NCBI RefSeq assembly: GCF_014284255.1
Contig: NZ_JACOFV010000010.1
Location: 1 to 64,000, forward strand
Source of the DNA: Cognatundibacterium jejuense
GTDB lineage: Bacteria; Pseudomonadota; Gammaproteobacteria; Burkholderiales; Burkholderiaceae_D
Reading direction: 5' to 3'
DNA: 64,000 nt
Shown here in pieces: positions 17,247 through 25,020 of this stretch. Below the pieces are notes generated by a model. That model saw nothing but the letters and a program-made list of their open reading frames with translations, searched no databases and was not told the origin of the DNA. The stretch's first letter is position 1; every line of letters begins with the position of its first letter. The translations under genes and the position numbers were made by a program.

Positions 17247-18709
17247 ACGCTGTTGCGGCCGTTCTCTTTGGCTTGCGCCAATGCCTGATCGGCACGTTCA
17301 AAGACGCTATCTTCAGTTTCACTATCGCGGCATTCAGCCACACCCATACTGACTGTAATGCTTAAGCGCGTGCGCGTCAGGTCGGTGGTGCGTGAAAAAT
17401 CGTTATTAGCGATCGTGGCACGCAAATTTTCAGCAATCGACGTCGCTTTTTCGAGAGTGCAATTTTTCAATAAAATTAAAAATTCTTCACCTCCCCAACG
17501 GCAAATTACATCGCTCTCGCGCAGTGATCGCTTAGCAATCGCTGCTATTTCTTTGAGTACGTGATCGCCGACTTGATGCCCTTGCTTATCATTGATTTTC
17601 TTAAAAAAATCGATATCCAGTAACACTGCGCACATCGGTTGGCGAGAGCGTTCAGCATCGAGTAATGCTTGTTGGAAAATAAAATCAAACGCGTGGCGGT
17701 TTAAGAGATTTGTCAGGGTATCGGTGGTCGCTGATTTTTCCAGCTTGTTCTGATATTTTTTGATGGTGAAGAATGCCAGCACCATCAGTGTCAGTGTCAT
17801 GACGCCACCCACAGCCAAATTAACTAGCAGGACATTGACCAGTGGTTTGAGCTCGTCATCGAGATTTTTATCGATGACAAGTTGCCAGCCTAAATCCGGT
17901 ATGTTTCTGATGCTGACAAGGTGTGAAATTCCATCAGCGTTATATTCTAAAGACGTGGCAGTATTTTTTTGATTCGCCACAATTTGTGCTGAAATATTTT
18001 TGATGCCGTTGACGCCGCTGATATTGTCATGGCGATCATTACCTTTCGCAGTGGAAAATACAATGTCGCCCTGCTTATTGAGAAAATAAATGTTGCTGTG
18101 GAAATTTTGCTGGTAAGCGTCAATGGTGCCTTTTAAGTTATCGAGATTGAGCTTAATGCCGAACAAGCCAACAATACCGATTAACTTTCCATTTGTGTCA
18201 GCTACTTTATAGTTGACGGAGAAACTGGTTGGATCATGGGTGAGAGGATCTGAATCAAAGTTAATTTCATACGGCGCTTTCAGATTTCTGAGTTGAAAGT
18301 ACCAATTGTCGATTGGATCAGCACTATTCATTGTTTTGGCGATACCAACGCCGTTATACAAATGACGCGTCTGATCTGAAATTAAATAACTTGTCAGAGC
18401 ATTATTCTTATTTTTGAGGTCTTTCAAATATTGATTAATTTGCTCTGGTTCTTCTTCACCATTAAGCAGCCAATCGCGGGCAACTGTGCTACTCGCTATT
18501 TGACCTGAGATGAAGTTTGGTCGGAGCATTAATCTTTGAGTTTCTGCATAGATACTGTCATTGAGCACAGGTAAACTCTGCTCATTGAGTGTATTCGTCA
18601 GTGTTGTTTTGGAAATAAAAAAACTGGCGAGGGAAGTGCCAGTGAATCCAATAACAAGAATAACAAATAGCCAAATCAGCCAGCCGTATTTTTTTAACAT
18701 GTTTTTCAT
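17231..18709 (-). CDS. Membrane diguanylate cyclase with Cache-type sensor
   Basis: A 492-residue protein: TM1 at about residues 12-33, a periplasmic double-Cache-like sensor at about 35-285, TM2 at about 293-315, and a GGDEF domain at about 330-490. The active motif is GGEEF. An RESD sequence five residues before it forms the inhibitory I-site, so it should make cyclic di-GMP from two GTP with product inhibition. The signal sensed is unknown. No GGDEF partner or EAL domain is attached. The start has no strong ribosome site; an alternative ATG is 9 bases in. Confidence 0.9.
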   Translation of the reverse strand: MKNMLKKYGWLIWLFVILVIGFTGTSLASFFISKTTLTNTLNEQSLPVLNDSIYAETQRLMLRPNFISGQIASSTVARDWLLNGEEEPEQINQYLKDLKNKNNALTSYLISDQTRHLYNGVGIAKTMNSADPIDNWYFQLRNLKAPYEINFDSDPLTHDPTSFSVNYKVADTNGKLIGIVGLFGIKLNLDNLKGTIDAYQQNFHSNIYFLNKQGDIVFSTAKGNDRHDNISGVNGIKNISAQIVANQKNTATSLEYNADGISHLVSIRNIPDLGWQLVIDKNLDDELKPLVNVLLVNLAVGGVMTLTLMVLAFFTIKKYQNKLEKSATTDTLTNLLNRHAFDFIFQQALLDAERSRQPMCAVLLDIDFFKKINDKQGHQVGDHVLKEIAAIAKRSLRESDVICRWGGEEFLILLKNCTLEKATSIAENLRATIANNDFSRTTDLTRTRLSITVSMGVAECRDSETEDSVFERADQALAQAKENGRNSVYFSE

Positions 18710-18820
18710 GAGCTGTAGACGGAAGATGTGCGTGAAGTTTGCTGCAAGATCATACTATAAACCTGCACACTTTCTGCTCAATATAGTGTTCGTTTAAACT
18801 TGTTTTACGGCAATATTTGT

Positions 18821-18851
18821 GAAAAATGCCGCAAAGGGCGGCATTTTTTTA
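18821..18851 (-). terminator. Terminator of the glycine-zipper gene
   Basis: Read on the minus strand, AAAAATGCCGCC and GCGGCATTTTT pair around a CTTT-like loop and end in T. It lies 30 bases after the minus-strand glycine-zipper gene. The A/T-flanked stem could also work on the plus strand. Confidence 0.85.
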
Positions 18852-18882
18852 TTTAATTAACTAATTTTCCAGCATTCCGGCT

Positions 18883-19401
18883 TTAAGGAATTGGTGTAAT
18901 GGACACTCTCAGACGCACGCGTGAACCTGGATCGTATGGCATGACGGACGTATAGCTGCGACCATTGTATTCATACGTGACCGCATAACCGTTAGTGCGT
19001 GATTGCCAGTTATCAACATTGCGACATTGACGAACCGGACGAGTGGTATAGCCTGGCTGTGCGTTATTGTTGTTGTCGACACGATCACCAACAATGGCGC
19101 CGGTAATCGCACCAGCAGCGGCAGCGGCAATACGACCGTTACCATTGCCAACCTGGCTGCCCAACAAACCGCCTGCAATCCCGCCGATGATGCCACCGGT
19201 ATTGCTGCGTTCTTGTGGTTGTTGAACATTTTCATATACCGTCTGACATTCTTGGCGAGGAACGTTCATTTGTTCAACTTGAGGAACGACGTTGACGATA
19301 CGTGCATATTCTTCAAAATCTGCGGCATGAACTACAGGCATTGCGAATGCCATACCTAGCAGAGATGAAGAAATCGTAAGTTGCTTCAGTGTCAGTTTCA
19401 T
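18883..19401 (-). CDS. Exported glycine-zipper 2TM-domain protein
   Basis: A 172-residue protein with a signal peptide (1-26, ending VVHAAD) and a glycine zipper near residues 68-107, where GGIIGGIAGGLLGSQVGNG is followed by AGAITGAIVGDRV, as in the 17-kDa surface-antigen family. Two cysteines (near 53 and 126) could form a disulfide. The C-terminal part has a YAVTYEYNGRSY segment common in Burkholderiales homologues. These are outer-membrane-associated proteins of unclear role. The gene stands alone with its own terminator. Confidence 0.85.
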   Translation of the reverse strand: MKLTLKQLTISSSLLGMAFAMPVVHAADFEEYARIVNVVPQVEQMNVPRQECQTVYENVQQPQERSNTGGIIGGIAGGLLGSQVGNGNGRIAAAAAGAITGAIVGDRVDNNNNAQPGYTTRPVRQCRNVDNWQSRTNGYAVTYEYNGRSYTSVMPYDPGSRVRLRVSITPIP

Positions 19402-19805
19402 TTTTTACTCCGGTACATTTGTCATCATTTAGTCAGTATTTAACGCGCGAAGTTCCCAAAAAGAAGACAAATAACAAAAAAAAGTTTCCGATCGTCATCG
19501 CGATAATAGTTTCATTGTACAAAATATCGCTGCTGACATGATGTCCTAATGTATATCTTACCTATATTAAATCGCTGGCCGAGTGCAACTGTTACTGCCT
19601 GAGCAGGTTGTCGAATCAGGCTGTTTGTCGGTTTAGCTTGTGATCGGTTGGCTTATTTCAATACTTGCTCAAATCATCAGCCAGCTATTTCTATTCATTC
19701 CGTAAAACAAATTTCTTGCAAGTATTTCAATCATCCACATATGAGTAGCGATGTTAGGTTAAGATCGTGACCACACTGATCAATCTAATTTCCAATGGAG
19801 CTATC
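19402..19805. other. Intergenic region between divergent genes
   Basis: About 400 bases between the glycine-zipper gene (minus) and the MAPEG gene (plus). It must carry two promoters. I see no tRNA, short gene with a ribosome site, or clear repeat. Confidence 0.5.
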
Positions 19806-20195
19806 ATGCAAATTTTATGGACGTCCTGGCTAACACTCGTTGTTTTAGCGATGTATTTCTGGAACGTAGTTACCGTCGGAAAAGCGCGCGGAAAATATGG
19901 CGTAAAGGCACCTTCGGTTGAAGGTCCGGAAGATTTTCAGCGTGCTTTGCGCGTACAGGCTAACACCGTGGAACAAATGGTGTTCTTTTTTCCTGCATTG
20001 TGGTTATGTGCGCTCTGGTTTAGTGATAAGACTGCGGCAATTGCAGGTGTTGTGTGGGTGGTAGGTCGTATTTTGTATGCTCTGGCTTATTTAAAAGATC
20101 CTTCAAAACGCGGCGCCGGATTTGCGGTTGCTACGCTAGCTTCCCTCGCTTTGTGGCTTGGTGCCATTGTCGGATTAACTGGTTTGGTTCATTAA
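19806..20195 (+). CDS. MAPEG-family membrane protein
   Basis: A 129-residue protein with four hydrophobic helices (about 5-22, 58-76, 80-97, 108-127). The stretch FQRALRVQANTVEQM near residues 40-54 matches the conserved basic/Asn/Glu motif of MAPEG proteins (glutathione- and eicosanoid-linked membrane enzymes). The bacterial function is unknown. The start at 19806 has GGAG 5 bases upstream and places helix 1 at the N terminus; the longer ORF has no such site. An AI-2E-family gene starts 14 bases after its stop, likely in the same transcript. Confidence 0.85.
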   Translation: MQILWTSWLTLVVLAMYFWNVVTVGKARGKYGVKAPSVEGPEDFQRALRVQANTVEQMVFFFPALWLCALWFSDKTAAIAGVVWVVGRILYALAYLKDPSKRGAGFAVATLASLALWLGAIVGLTGLVH

Positions 20196-20209
20196 ATAAG
20201 GATGCAACG

Positions 20210-21223
20210 ATGACTGTCAGCACCAAAAATAATGTTTCTGTCATTGCTTCATATGTTCTGATTGGGATCGGCCTGCTTATCGTTTTGAAAGCTGGCTTAT
20301 TAGTGGCTCTGTTTTCCGGTCTGTTGATGTATTCACTAATCCACTTGATGGCCCCTGCTATCGCCCGCACTTTCAATCAGCGTCGGCCACGTGCAATTGC
20401 GGTAGGTTTGTTGGCTGCCGTGCTGATCATCAGCGTGATGTTGGCAGCTTGGGGTATGCATTTGTTTTTACGTAGCGACGGTGGAAATTTGCATAGTTTG
20501 CTACAAAAACTGGCGGATATTATCGAGGCATCACGTAGTCAAATGCCTGACTGGGTGAGTACTAACTTTCCAGAAGATGTCGGTGCTTTGCAAGAAATGA
20601 TTACGCAATGGCTGCGTGAACACGCAGGAGAAGCAAAGTTACTGGTGCCGGAAGCAGGTCATCTTATCGTACATTTGTTGCTAGGCATGATCATCGGTTG
20701 CATGGTCGCTTTGCGCGAAACCATCGACGATTCAGATCTCAGACCGTTTGCCGCCGCCCTGCAGCAAAGGATCGGTACCTTAGGACGGATTTTCGAAAAA
20801 ATCGTATTCGCACAAGTACAAATTTCCTTCATTAACACGGTTCTGGCAGCGATTTATCTCTTGGTCATTTTACCCTTATCTGGTGTACATTTGCCATTAA
20901 CCAAAACGATGATAGCGGTGACCTTTCTTGCGGGTCTGATTCCGGTGGCTGGTAATATATTTTCAAACACAGTACTCGTGATCGTTGCTTTATCGCACTC
21001 TCTCAATATCGCAATCGCTTCACTCGTGTTCATGGTCTTGGTACATAAAGGCGAATACTTTCTGAATGCCCGCATCATCGGTGCCCAGATCAATGCCAGA
21101 GCGTGGGAGCTGCTGACGGCTATTCTGGTGATGGAAACTTTATTTGGTGTACCAGGCTTGGTCGCTGCGCCTGTGTTTTATGCATATTTGAAAAAAGAAC
21201 TGAGTGATCAGGGTTTGGTCTGA
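20210..21223 (+). CDS. AI-2E family transporter
   Basis: A 337-residue membrane protein of the AI-2E/PerM-type family. It has paired N-terminal helices (about 12-45), a central amphipathic region (about 95-155) and a C-terminal cluster of helices, with LAGLIPVAGNIFSN near residue 240 and the terminal ETLFGVPGLVAAP. Members export small molecules or exchange ions; the name from E. coli TqsA does not prove an autoinducer role here. The start at 20210 has AAGGA 7-8 bases upstream. A degenerate 11-base repeat covers the stop. Confidence 0.82.
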   Translation: MTVSTKNNVSVIASYVLIGIGLLIVLKAGLLVALFSGLLMYSLIHLMAPAIARTFNQRRPRAIAVGLLAAVLIISVMLAAWGMHLFLRSDGGNLHSLLQKLADIIEASRSQMPDWVSTNFPEDVGALQEMITQWLREHAGEAKLLVPEAGHLIVHLLLGMIIGCMVALRETIDDSDLRPFAAALQQRIGTLGRIFEKIVFAQVQISFINTVLAAIYLLVILPLSGVHLPLTKTMIAVTFLAGLIPVAGNIFSNTVLVIVALSHSLNIAIASLVFMVLVHKGEYFLNARIIGAQINARAWELLTAILVMETLFGVPGLVAAPVFYAYLKKELSDQGLV

Positions 21224-21251
21224 CTTTGGCCTGACTTTCAGCTGATTTTGA
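21219..21251 (+). repeat. Degenerate 11-bp repeat across the AI-2E gene stop
   Basis: TCTGACTTTGG (21219-21229), CCTGACTTTCA (21230-21240) and GCTGATTTTGA (21241-21251) share CTGA(C/T)TTT with a period of 11. The stop TGA is in the first copy. Confidence 0.6.
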
Positions 21252-21334
21252 CCTATTTGGTGCCATAATTCAGGTGGGCTGAAGTGATGTGACCTTAGCG
21301 TCCTGATGAGGCATTGCTGTAACGACTAATTTAA

Positions 21335-21369
21335 ACACTTAACTTGCACACTTAACTTGCACACTTAAC
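21335..21369 (+). repeat. 13-bp tandem repeat before the ABM gene
   Basis: ACACTTAACTTGC at 21335-21347 and 21348-21360, then a partial copy ACACTTAAC at 21361-21369. It ends about 11 bases before the start codon at 21381, so copy number would change the leader length or promoter spacing. Confidence 0.88.
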
Positions 21370-21380
21370 AAGAGCTAAAA

Positions 21381-21683
21381 ATGATACTCGAAATTGCTGA
21401 TATTCGTATTCATCCCGGACAACAAGCTGAATTTGATGCTGCGATACAACGTGGTATTAATGAAGTGATATGTCATGCAAAAGGATTTAGCGGCTTTAAA
21501 ATTAACCACGGTATCGAGTCGCCAGAGCGTTACGTGCTGATGATTTACTGGGAAACTTTAGAAAATCACACGGTCGATTTTCGTGAGTCCCCGGCATTTT
21601 TGCAATGGCGTGCAATAGTAGGCCCATTTTTTGCACAGGCACCTGTGGTCGAACATTTCAATTTATTGGCAAAATCAGCCTGA
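21381..21683 (+). CDS. Antibiotic biosynthesis monooxygenase (ABM) domain protein
   Basis: A 100-residue dimeric alpha+beta-barrel type protein. EIADIRIHPGQQAEFDAAI at the N terminus, CHAKGFSGFKIN in the middle, and RYVLMIYWETLENHTVDFRES (shown in part: YVLMIYWETLENH) fit the ABM fold, where WE and H residues shape the small-molecule pocket. Bacterial members act as cofactor-free or heme-related oxygenases, or have unknown roles. It is a single gene before gshA. Confidence 0.82.
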   Translation: MILEIADIRIHPGQQAEFDAAIQRGINEVICHAKGFSGFKINHGIESPERYVLMIYWETLENHTVDFRESPAFLQWRAIVGPFFAQAPVVEHFNLLAKSA

Positions 21684-21824
21684 TGACTGTAGGGATTATC
21701 GGCAGTTAATCCTTGATTCCTGTCGTTTCACCCCAAGCTAGGAAAGTCATCAAGACATCGGTAGTCTGCTACGTATATTTTGCTCAAGCTGCCGATCAAA
21801 CAGGCAGCTCATCAAAAGGTCAAT

Positions 21825-23123
21825 ATGGTTCCGCATCTCGTCACGGCTCTGAATGGGCCTTTGCTCGATTTAGAAAAGAAAATCCTCGAAGCAACGCCTG
21901 CAATCGAGCGTTGGTTTCGTATGGAATGGCAAGAGCATACGCCCCCATTTTATTGCTCAGTAGACTTACGCAATGCAGGCTTTAAGCTGGCGCCGGTTGA
22001 TACGAATTTATTTCCTGGCGGGTTTAATAACCTTGCTAATGAGATGTTGCCTCTCGCCGTGCAAGCTGCGATGGCAGCCATAGAAAAATATTGTCCGGAT
22101 GCAAAAAATTTGTTGTTGATTCCGGAAAGCCACACCCGTAATACTTTTTATCTGCAAAACGTGGCACGGATGATGCAGATTTTCCGTCAGACCGGTCTGA
22201 ATGTGCGTCTTGGTTCTTTGTCTGCTGATATCAAAGAACCCACCCCGATCGATTTGCCCGATGGCACGCAACTGATTTTAGAACCTTTGGAACGTTCAGC
22301 AAATGGACGTCGCCTGGGTCTGAAGAACTTTGATCCTTGTACTATTTTGCTCAACAATGATTTGTCGGCAGGTATTCCGGCGATTTTAGAAGACATCAAC
22401 GAGCAAACCTTGTTGCCCCCTTTGCATGCTGGCTGGGCTTTGCGTCGTAAGAGCAATCATTTCTCTGCTTATGATGAAGTGGTGAAAAAATTCGCCAAGA
22501 TGGTCGATATTGATCCTTGGATGCTCAATCCGTTTTTTACCAAAGTCAAAAACGTTGATTTTAATGAGCGCACGGGTGAAGAAGCGTTGGCGGCCGCGGT
22601 TGATACTATCCTGGCAAAAATCCGTAAAAAATACAAAGAATACGGTATTAAAGAAAAACCTTTCGTGATCGTGAAAGCGGATGCTGGTACCTATGGCATG
22701 GGCATTATGACGGTCCACAATTCCGATGAAGTACGCGATCTGAACCGCAAGCAACGTAACAAGATGTCAGTGGTCAAAGACGGCATGGAAGTGCGCGACG
22801 TCATTGTGCAAGAAGGCGTATATACTTTTGAGCAGATTCAGGAATCCGTCGCCGAACCGGTCGTGTACATGATAGATCGCTATGTGGTGGGTGGTTTTTA
22901 TCGCTTCCATGAAGAACGTGGCGTCGATGAAAATCTCAATACACCGGGCATGCATTTTGTGCCACTGGCGTTTGCGCAACAACACGCCGTGCCGGATATG
23001 CGTGCTAAGCCTGGCACTGCGGCGCCAAATCGCTTTTACATGTATGGCGTGGTCGCGCGATTAGCCTTATTGGCGGCGTCTTTAGAGATGGAAAAAACTG
23101 ATCCAAACCCCGAAATTTATTAA
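21825..23123 (+). CDS. gshA: Glutamate-cysteine ligase, proteobacterial type
   Basis: First enzyme of glutathione synthesis: joins glutamate and cysteine with ATP. The 432-residue sequence matches the separate proteobacterial family (TIGR02049 type), unlike E. coli GshA, with stretches such as DTNLFPGGFNN, LLIPESHTRNTFYL, HAGWALRRKSNHF and IVKADAGTYGMGIMT, the last being ATP-grasp-like. The start at 21825 has AAAAGG 5 bases upstream; the longer ORF starts 15 codons earlier without one. gshB follows 33 bases downstream in the same direction, so the two form a glutathione operon. Confidence 0.93.
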   Translation: MVPHLVTALNGPLLDLEKKILEATPAIERWFRMEWQEHTPPFYCSVDLRNAGFKLAPVDTNLFPGGFNNLANEMLPLAVQAAMAAIEKYCPDAKNLLLIPESHTRNTFYLQNVARMMQIFRQTGLNVRLGSLSADIKEPTPIDLPDGTQLILEPLERSANGRRLGLKNFDPCTILLNNDLSAGIPAILEDINEQTLLPPLHAGWALRRKSNHFSAYDEVVKKFAKMVDIDPWMLNPFFTKVKNVDFNERTGEEALAAAVDTILAKIRKKYKEYGIKEKPFVIVKADAGTYGMGIMTVHNSDEVRDLNRKQRNKMSVVKDGMEVRDVIVQEGVYTFEQIQESVAEPVVYMIDRYVVGGFYRFHEERGVDENLNTPGMHFVPLAFAQQHAVPDMRAKPGTAAPNRFYMYGVVARLALLAASLEMEKTDPNPEIY

Positions 23124-23156
23124 ACTGCCGGCAGCCCCGGCTTGTGGAACTTTGCT

Positions 23157-24122
23157 ATGAAAATCGCTTTCCTGACTGACCCGTTATCGCAGTTCAAGAC
23201 TTACAAAGACTCCACCTTCGCGATGATGCGCGAAGCCCATCGCCGTGGCTACGAGATTTATGCATTTGGCCCTGAGGATATGGCGCTGGAAGGCGGTCAG
23301 GTGATTGCGAATATCAGCAAAATCACGCTGACTGGTGATAGTGAAGACTGGTATCGTGCTGAAGCAGCGGTTTCTATGCCCCTCAGCAGCTTTGATGCTG
23401 TCTTACAGCGCAAAGATCCGCCGTTCGACATGGAATACATCTATGCCACATACTTGCTGGAAATGGCAGAGCAGCAGGGTGCGCGGGTCTTTAACAAACC
23501 AGCAGCGATCCGTAATCACAACGAAAAATTGAGTATTGCTCAGTTTAGCCAATTTACAACACCGACTCTGGTCACGCGCGATGAGCAACGCATACGCGCA
23601 TTCCACCGTGCCCACCAGGACATTATCCTCAAGCCGCTCGATGGTATGGGTGGCGCTGGGATTTTCCGTATTCGTGAAGATGGCATGAATCTCGGTTCAG
23701 TGATTGAAACACTGACACTGAACAGTACTCGTACCATCATGGTGCAGCGCTATATTCCAGAAATCGTACATGGCGATAAGCGGATTCTATTGATCGGCGG
23801 TAAAGTAGTGCCTTACGCTTTGGCGCGGATTCCGCAGAATGGCGAAGTGCGCGGAAATCTGGCAGCAGGTGGTGTGGGTGTAGCACAAGATTTGTCGGAG
23901 CGCGATCTTGAGATTGCGCAGACTTTAGCACCACAGCTATATGAAAGAGGTCTGTTGCTGGTAGGATTAGATGTGATCGGTAATTGTCTGACCGAAGTGA
24001 ATGTCACCAGCCCGACATGTTTTCAAGAAATTACGCAGCAAAAAGGTTTTGATGTTGCTGCGATGTTCACTGATGCACTCGAAGTAGCCGTCACAAGTCC
24101 TTACAAAAAAACAAGTGTTTGA
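23157..24122 (+). CDS. gshB: Glutathione synthase
   Basis: Adds glycine to gamma-glutamylcysteine with ATP to make glutathione. The 321-residue ATP-grasp enzyme shows MKIAFLTDPL at the N terminus, RKDPPFDMEYI near residue 83, the ATP-binding LKPLDGMGGAGIFRI near residue 156, and the metal-binding LTEVNVTSPT near 277. Length and motifs match the E. coli-type enzyme. The start at 23157 is supported by GGAA 7 bases upstream. It is the second gene of the gshA-gshB pair. Confidence 0.96.
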   Translation: MKIAFLTDPLSQFKTYKDSTFAMMREAHRRGYEIYAFGPEDMALEGGQVIANISKITLTGDSEDWYRAEAAVSMPLSSFDAVLQRKDPPFDMEYIYATYLLEMAEQQGARVFNKPAAIRNHNEKLSIAQFSQFTTPTLVTRDEQRIRAFHRAHQDIILKPLDGMGGAGIFRIREDGMNLGSVIETLTLNSTRTIMVQRYIPEIVHGDKRILLIGGKVVPYALARIPQNGEVRGNLAAGGVGVAQDLSERDLEIAQTLAPQLYERGLLLVGLDVIGNCLTEVNVTSPTCFQEITQQKGFDVAAMFTDALEVAVTSPYKKTSV

Positions 24123-24233
24123 CACACATTTTACACATGCATTTAATATACTCCTGTCGAGTATTTTAATTGCCTTGATGAAATAACTGAGTATGCGGCT
24201 ATTTTTTTCGCATACTCCCAGGGTAAAGAAATT

Positions 24234-24641
24234 ATGGTCGGAATACTCTTGATGACACATGCTCCCTTGGGTTCTGCTTTTATACAAGCAGCGGCGCATG
24301 TTTTTCGTGGCAAGCCTGAACGGATCGAAGCGATCGACGTGATCGCTGATCAGAATACGGAAGAAGTCAATCAGTTAGCGCATGCTGCTGTAGAACGACT
24401 CAACGATGGTTCGGGTGTGTTGGTGATGACCGATATTATGGGCGGTACACCATCCAATTGCTGTCGCCAACTCGGTGAACCTGATCAGGTGGCAATCATT
24501 GCCGGTATTAGTCTGCCTATGTTGCTCAGAGCAATCACCTATCGCCAGGACGACCTTGATGTCGTCGTTGAAATGGCCTTGGCAGGTGGGCAAAATGGTG
24601 CTGTTCGTATCGATAATCGGGTTCGGCTGTCCCCCAATTAA
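24234..24641 (+). CDS. Mannose-type PTS IIA protein
   Basis: A 135-residue EIIA-Man-family protein. The phosphorylated histidine is in LLMTHAPLG (His 9); DIMGGTPSN near residue 66 is the other family mark. There is no IIB, IIC or IID gene nearby, so with HPr and EI next to it this is the regulatory, non-transporting PTS typical of betaproteobacteria. It would pass phosphate as a signal of carbon or energy state. It lies 14 bases before ptsH. Confidence 0.9.
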   Translation: MVGILLMTHAPLGSAFIQAAAHVFRGKPERIEAIDVIADQNTEEVNQLAHAAVERLNDGSGVLVMTDIMGGTPSNCCRQLGEPDQVAIIAGISLPMLLRAITYRQDDLDVVVEMALAGGQNGAVRIDNRVRLSPN

Positions 24642-24655
24642 GTGGAAAGTAAAAA

Positions 24656-24925
24656 ATGATTCAACAAGAAATCGAAATCGTGAATAAACTGGGTTTGCAT
24701 GCCCGTGCATCGGCAAAATTCACCCAGCTCGCCAGTAAGTTCAAAAGCGAAGTCTGGGTCACCCGCAATAATCGTCGTGTGAATGGTAAATCCATCATGG
24801 GCGTAATGATGTTGGCAGCAGGTAAAGGCAGCAAAATTTTGTTGGAAACCGACGGCGGTGATGAGCAAGAATGCTTTACCGCTATGCAAGCATTAATCAA
24901 TGATAAATTCGGTGAAGGCGAGTAA
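24656..24925 (+). CDS. ptsH: Phosphocarrier protein HPr
   Basis: An 89-residue HPr. NKLGLHARASAKF holds the phospho-accepting His 15, and GKSIMGVMML holds Ser 46, the site that HPr kinase modifies in bacteria that have it. It takes phosphate from enzyme I and gives it to IIA. Enzyme I follows 95 bases downstream and the IIA gene precedes by 14 bases, giving a IIA-HPr-EI operon. Confidence 0.96.
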   Translation: MIQQEIEIVNKLGLHARASAKFTQLASKFKSEVWVTRNNRRVNGKSIMGVMMLAAGKGSKILLETDGGDEQECFTAMQALINDKFGEGE

Positions 24926-25020
24926 ATTACGACATCAGGAATTCTGAAAGTTCTTGATAGCAGCACAAAAGTCCGTCACATATAGATGGATCTGAATAAA
25001 TAGCAGATTGGGGACAAAGC

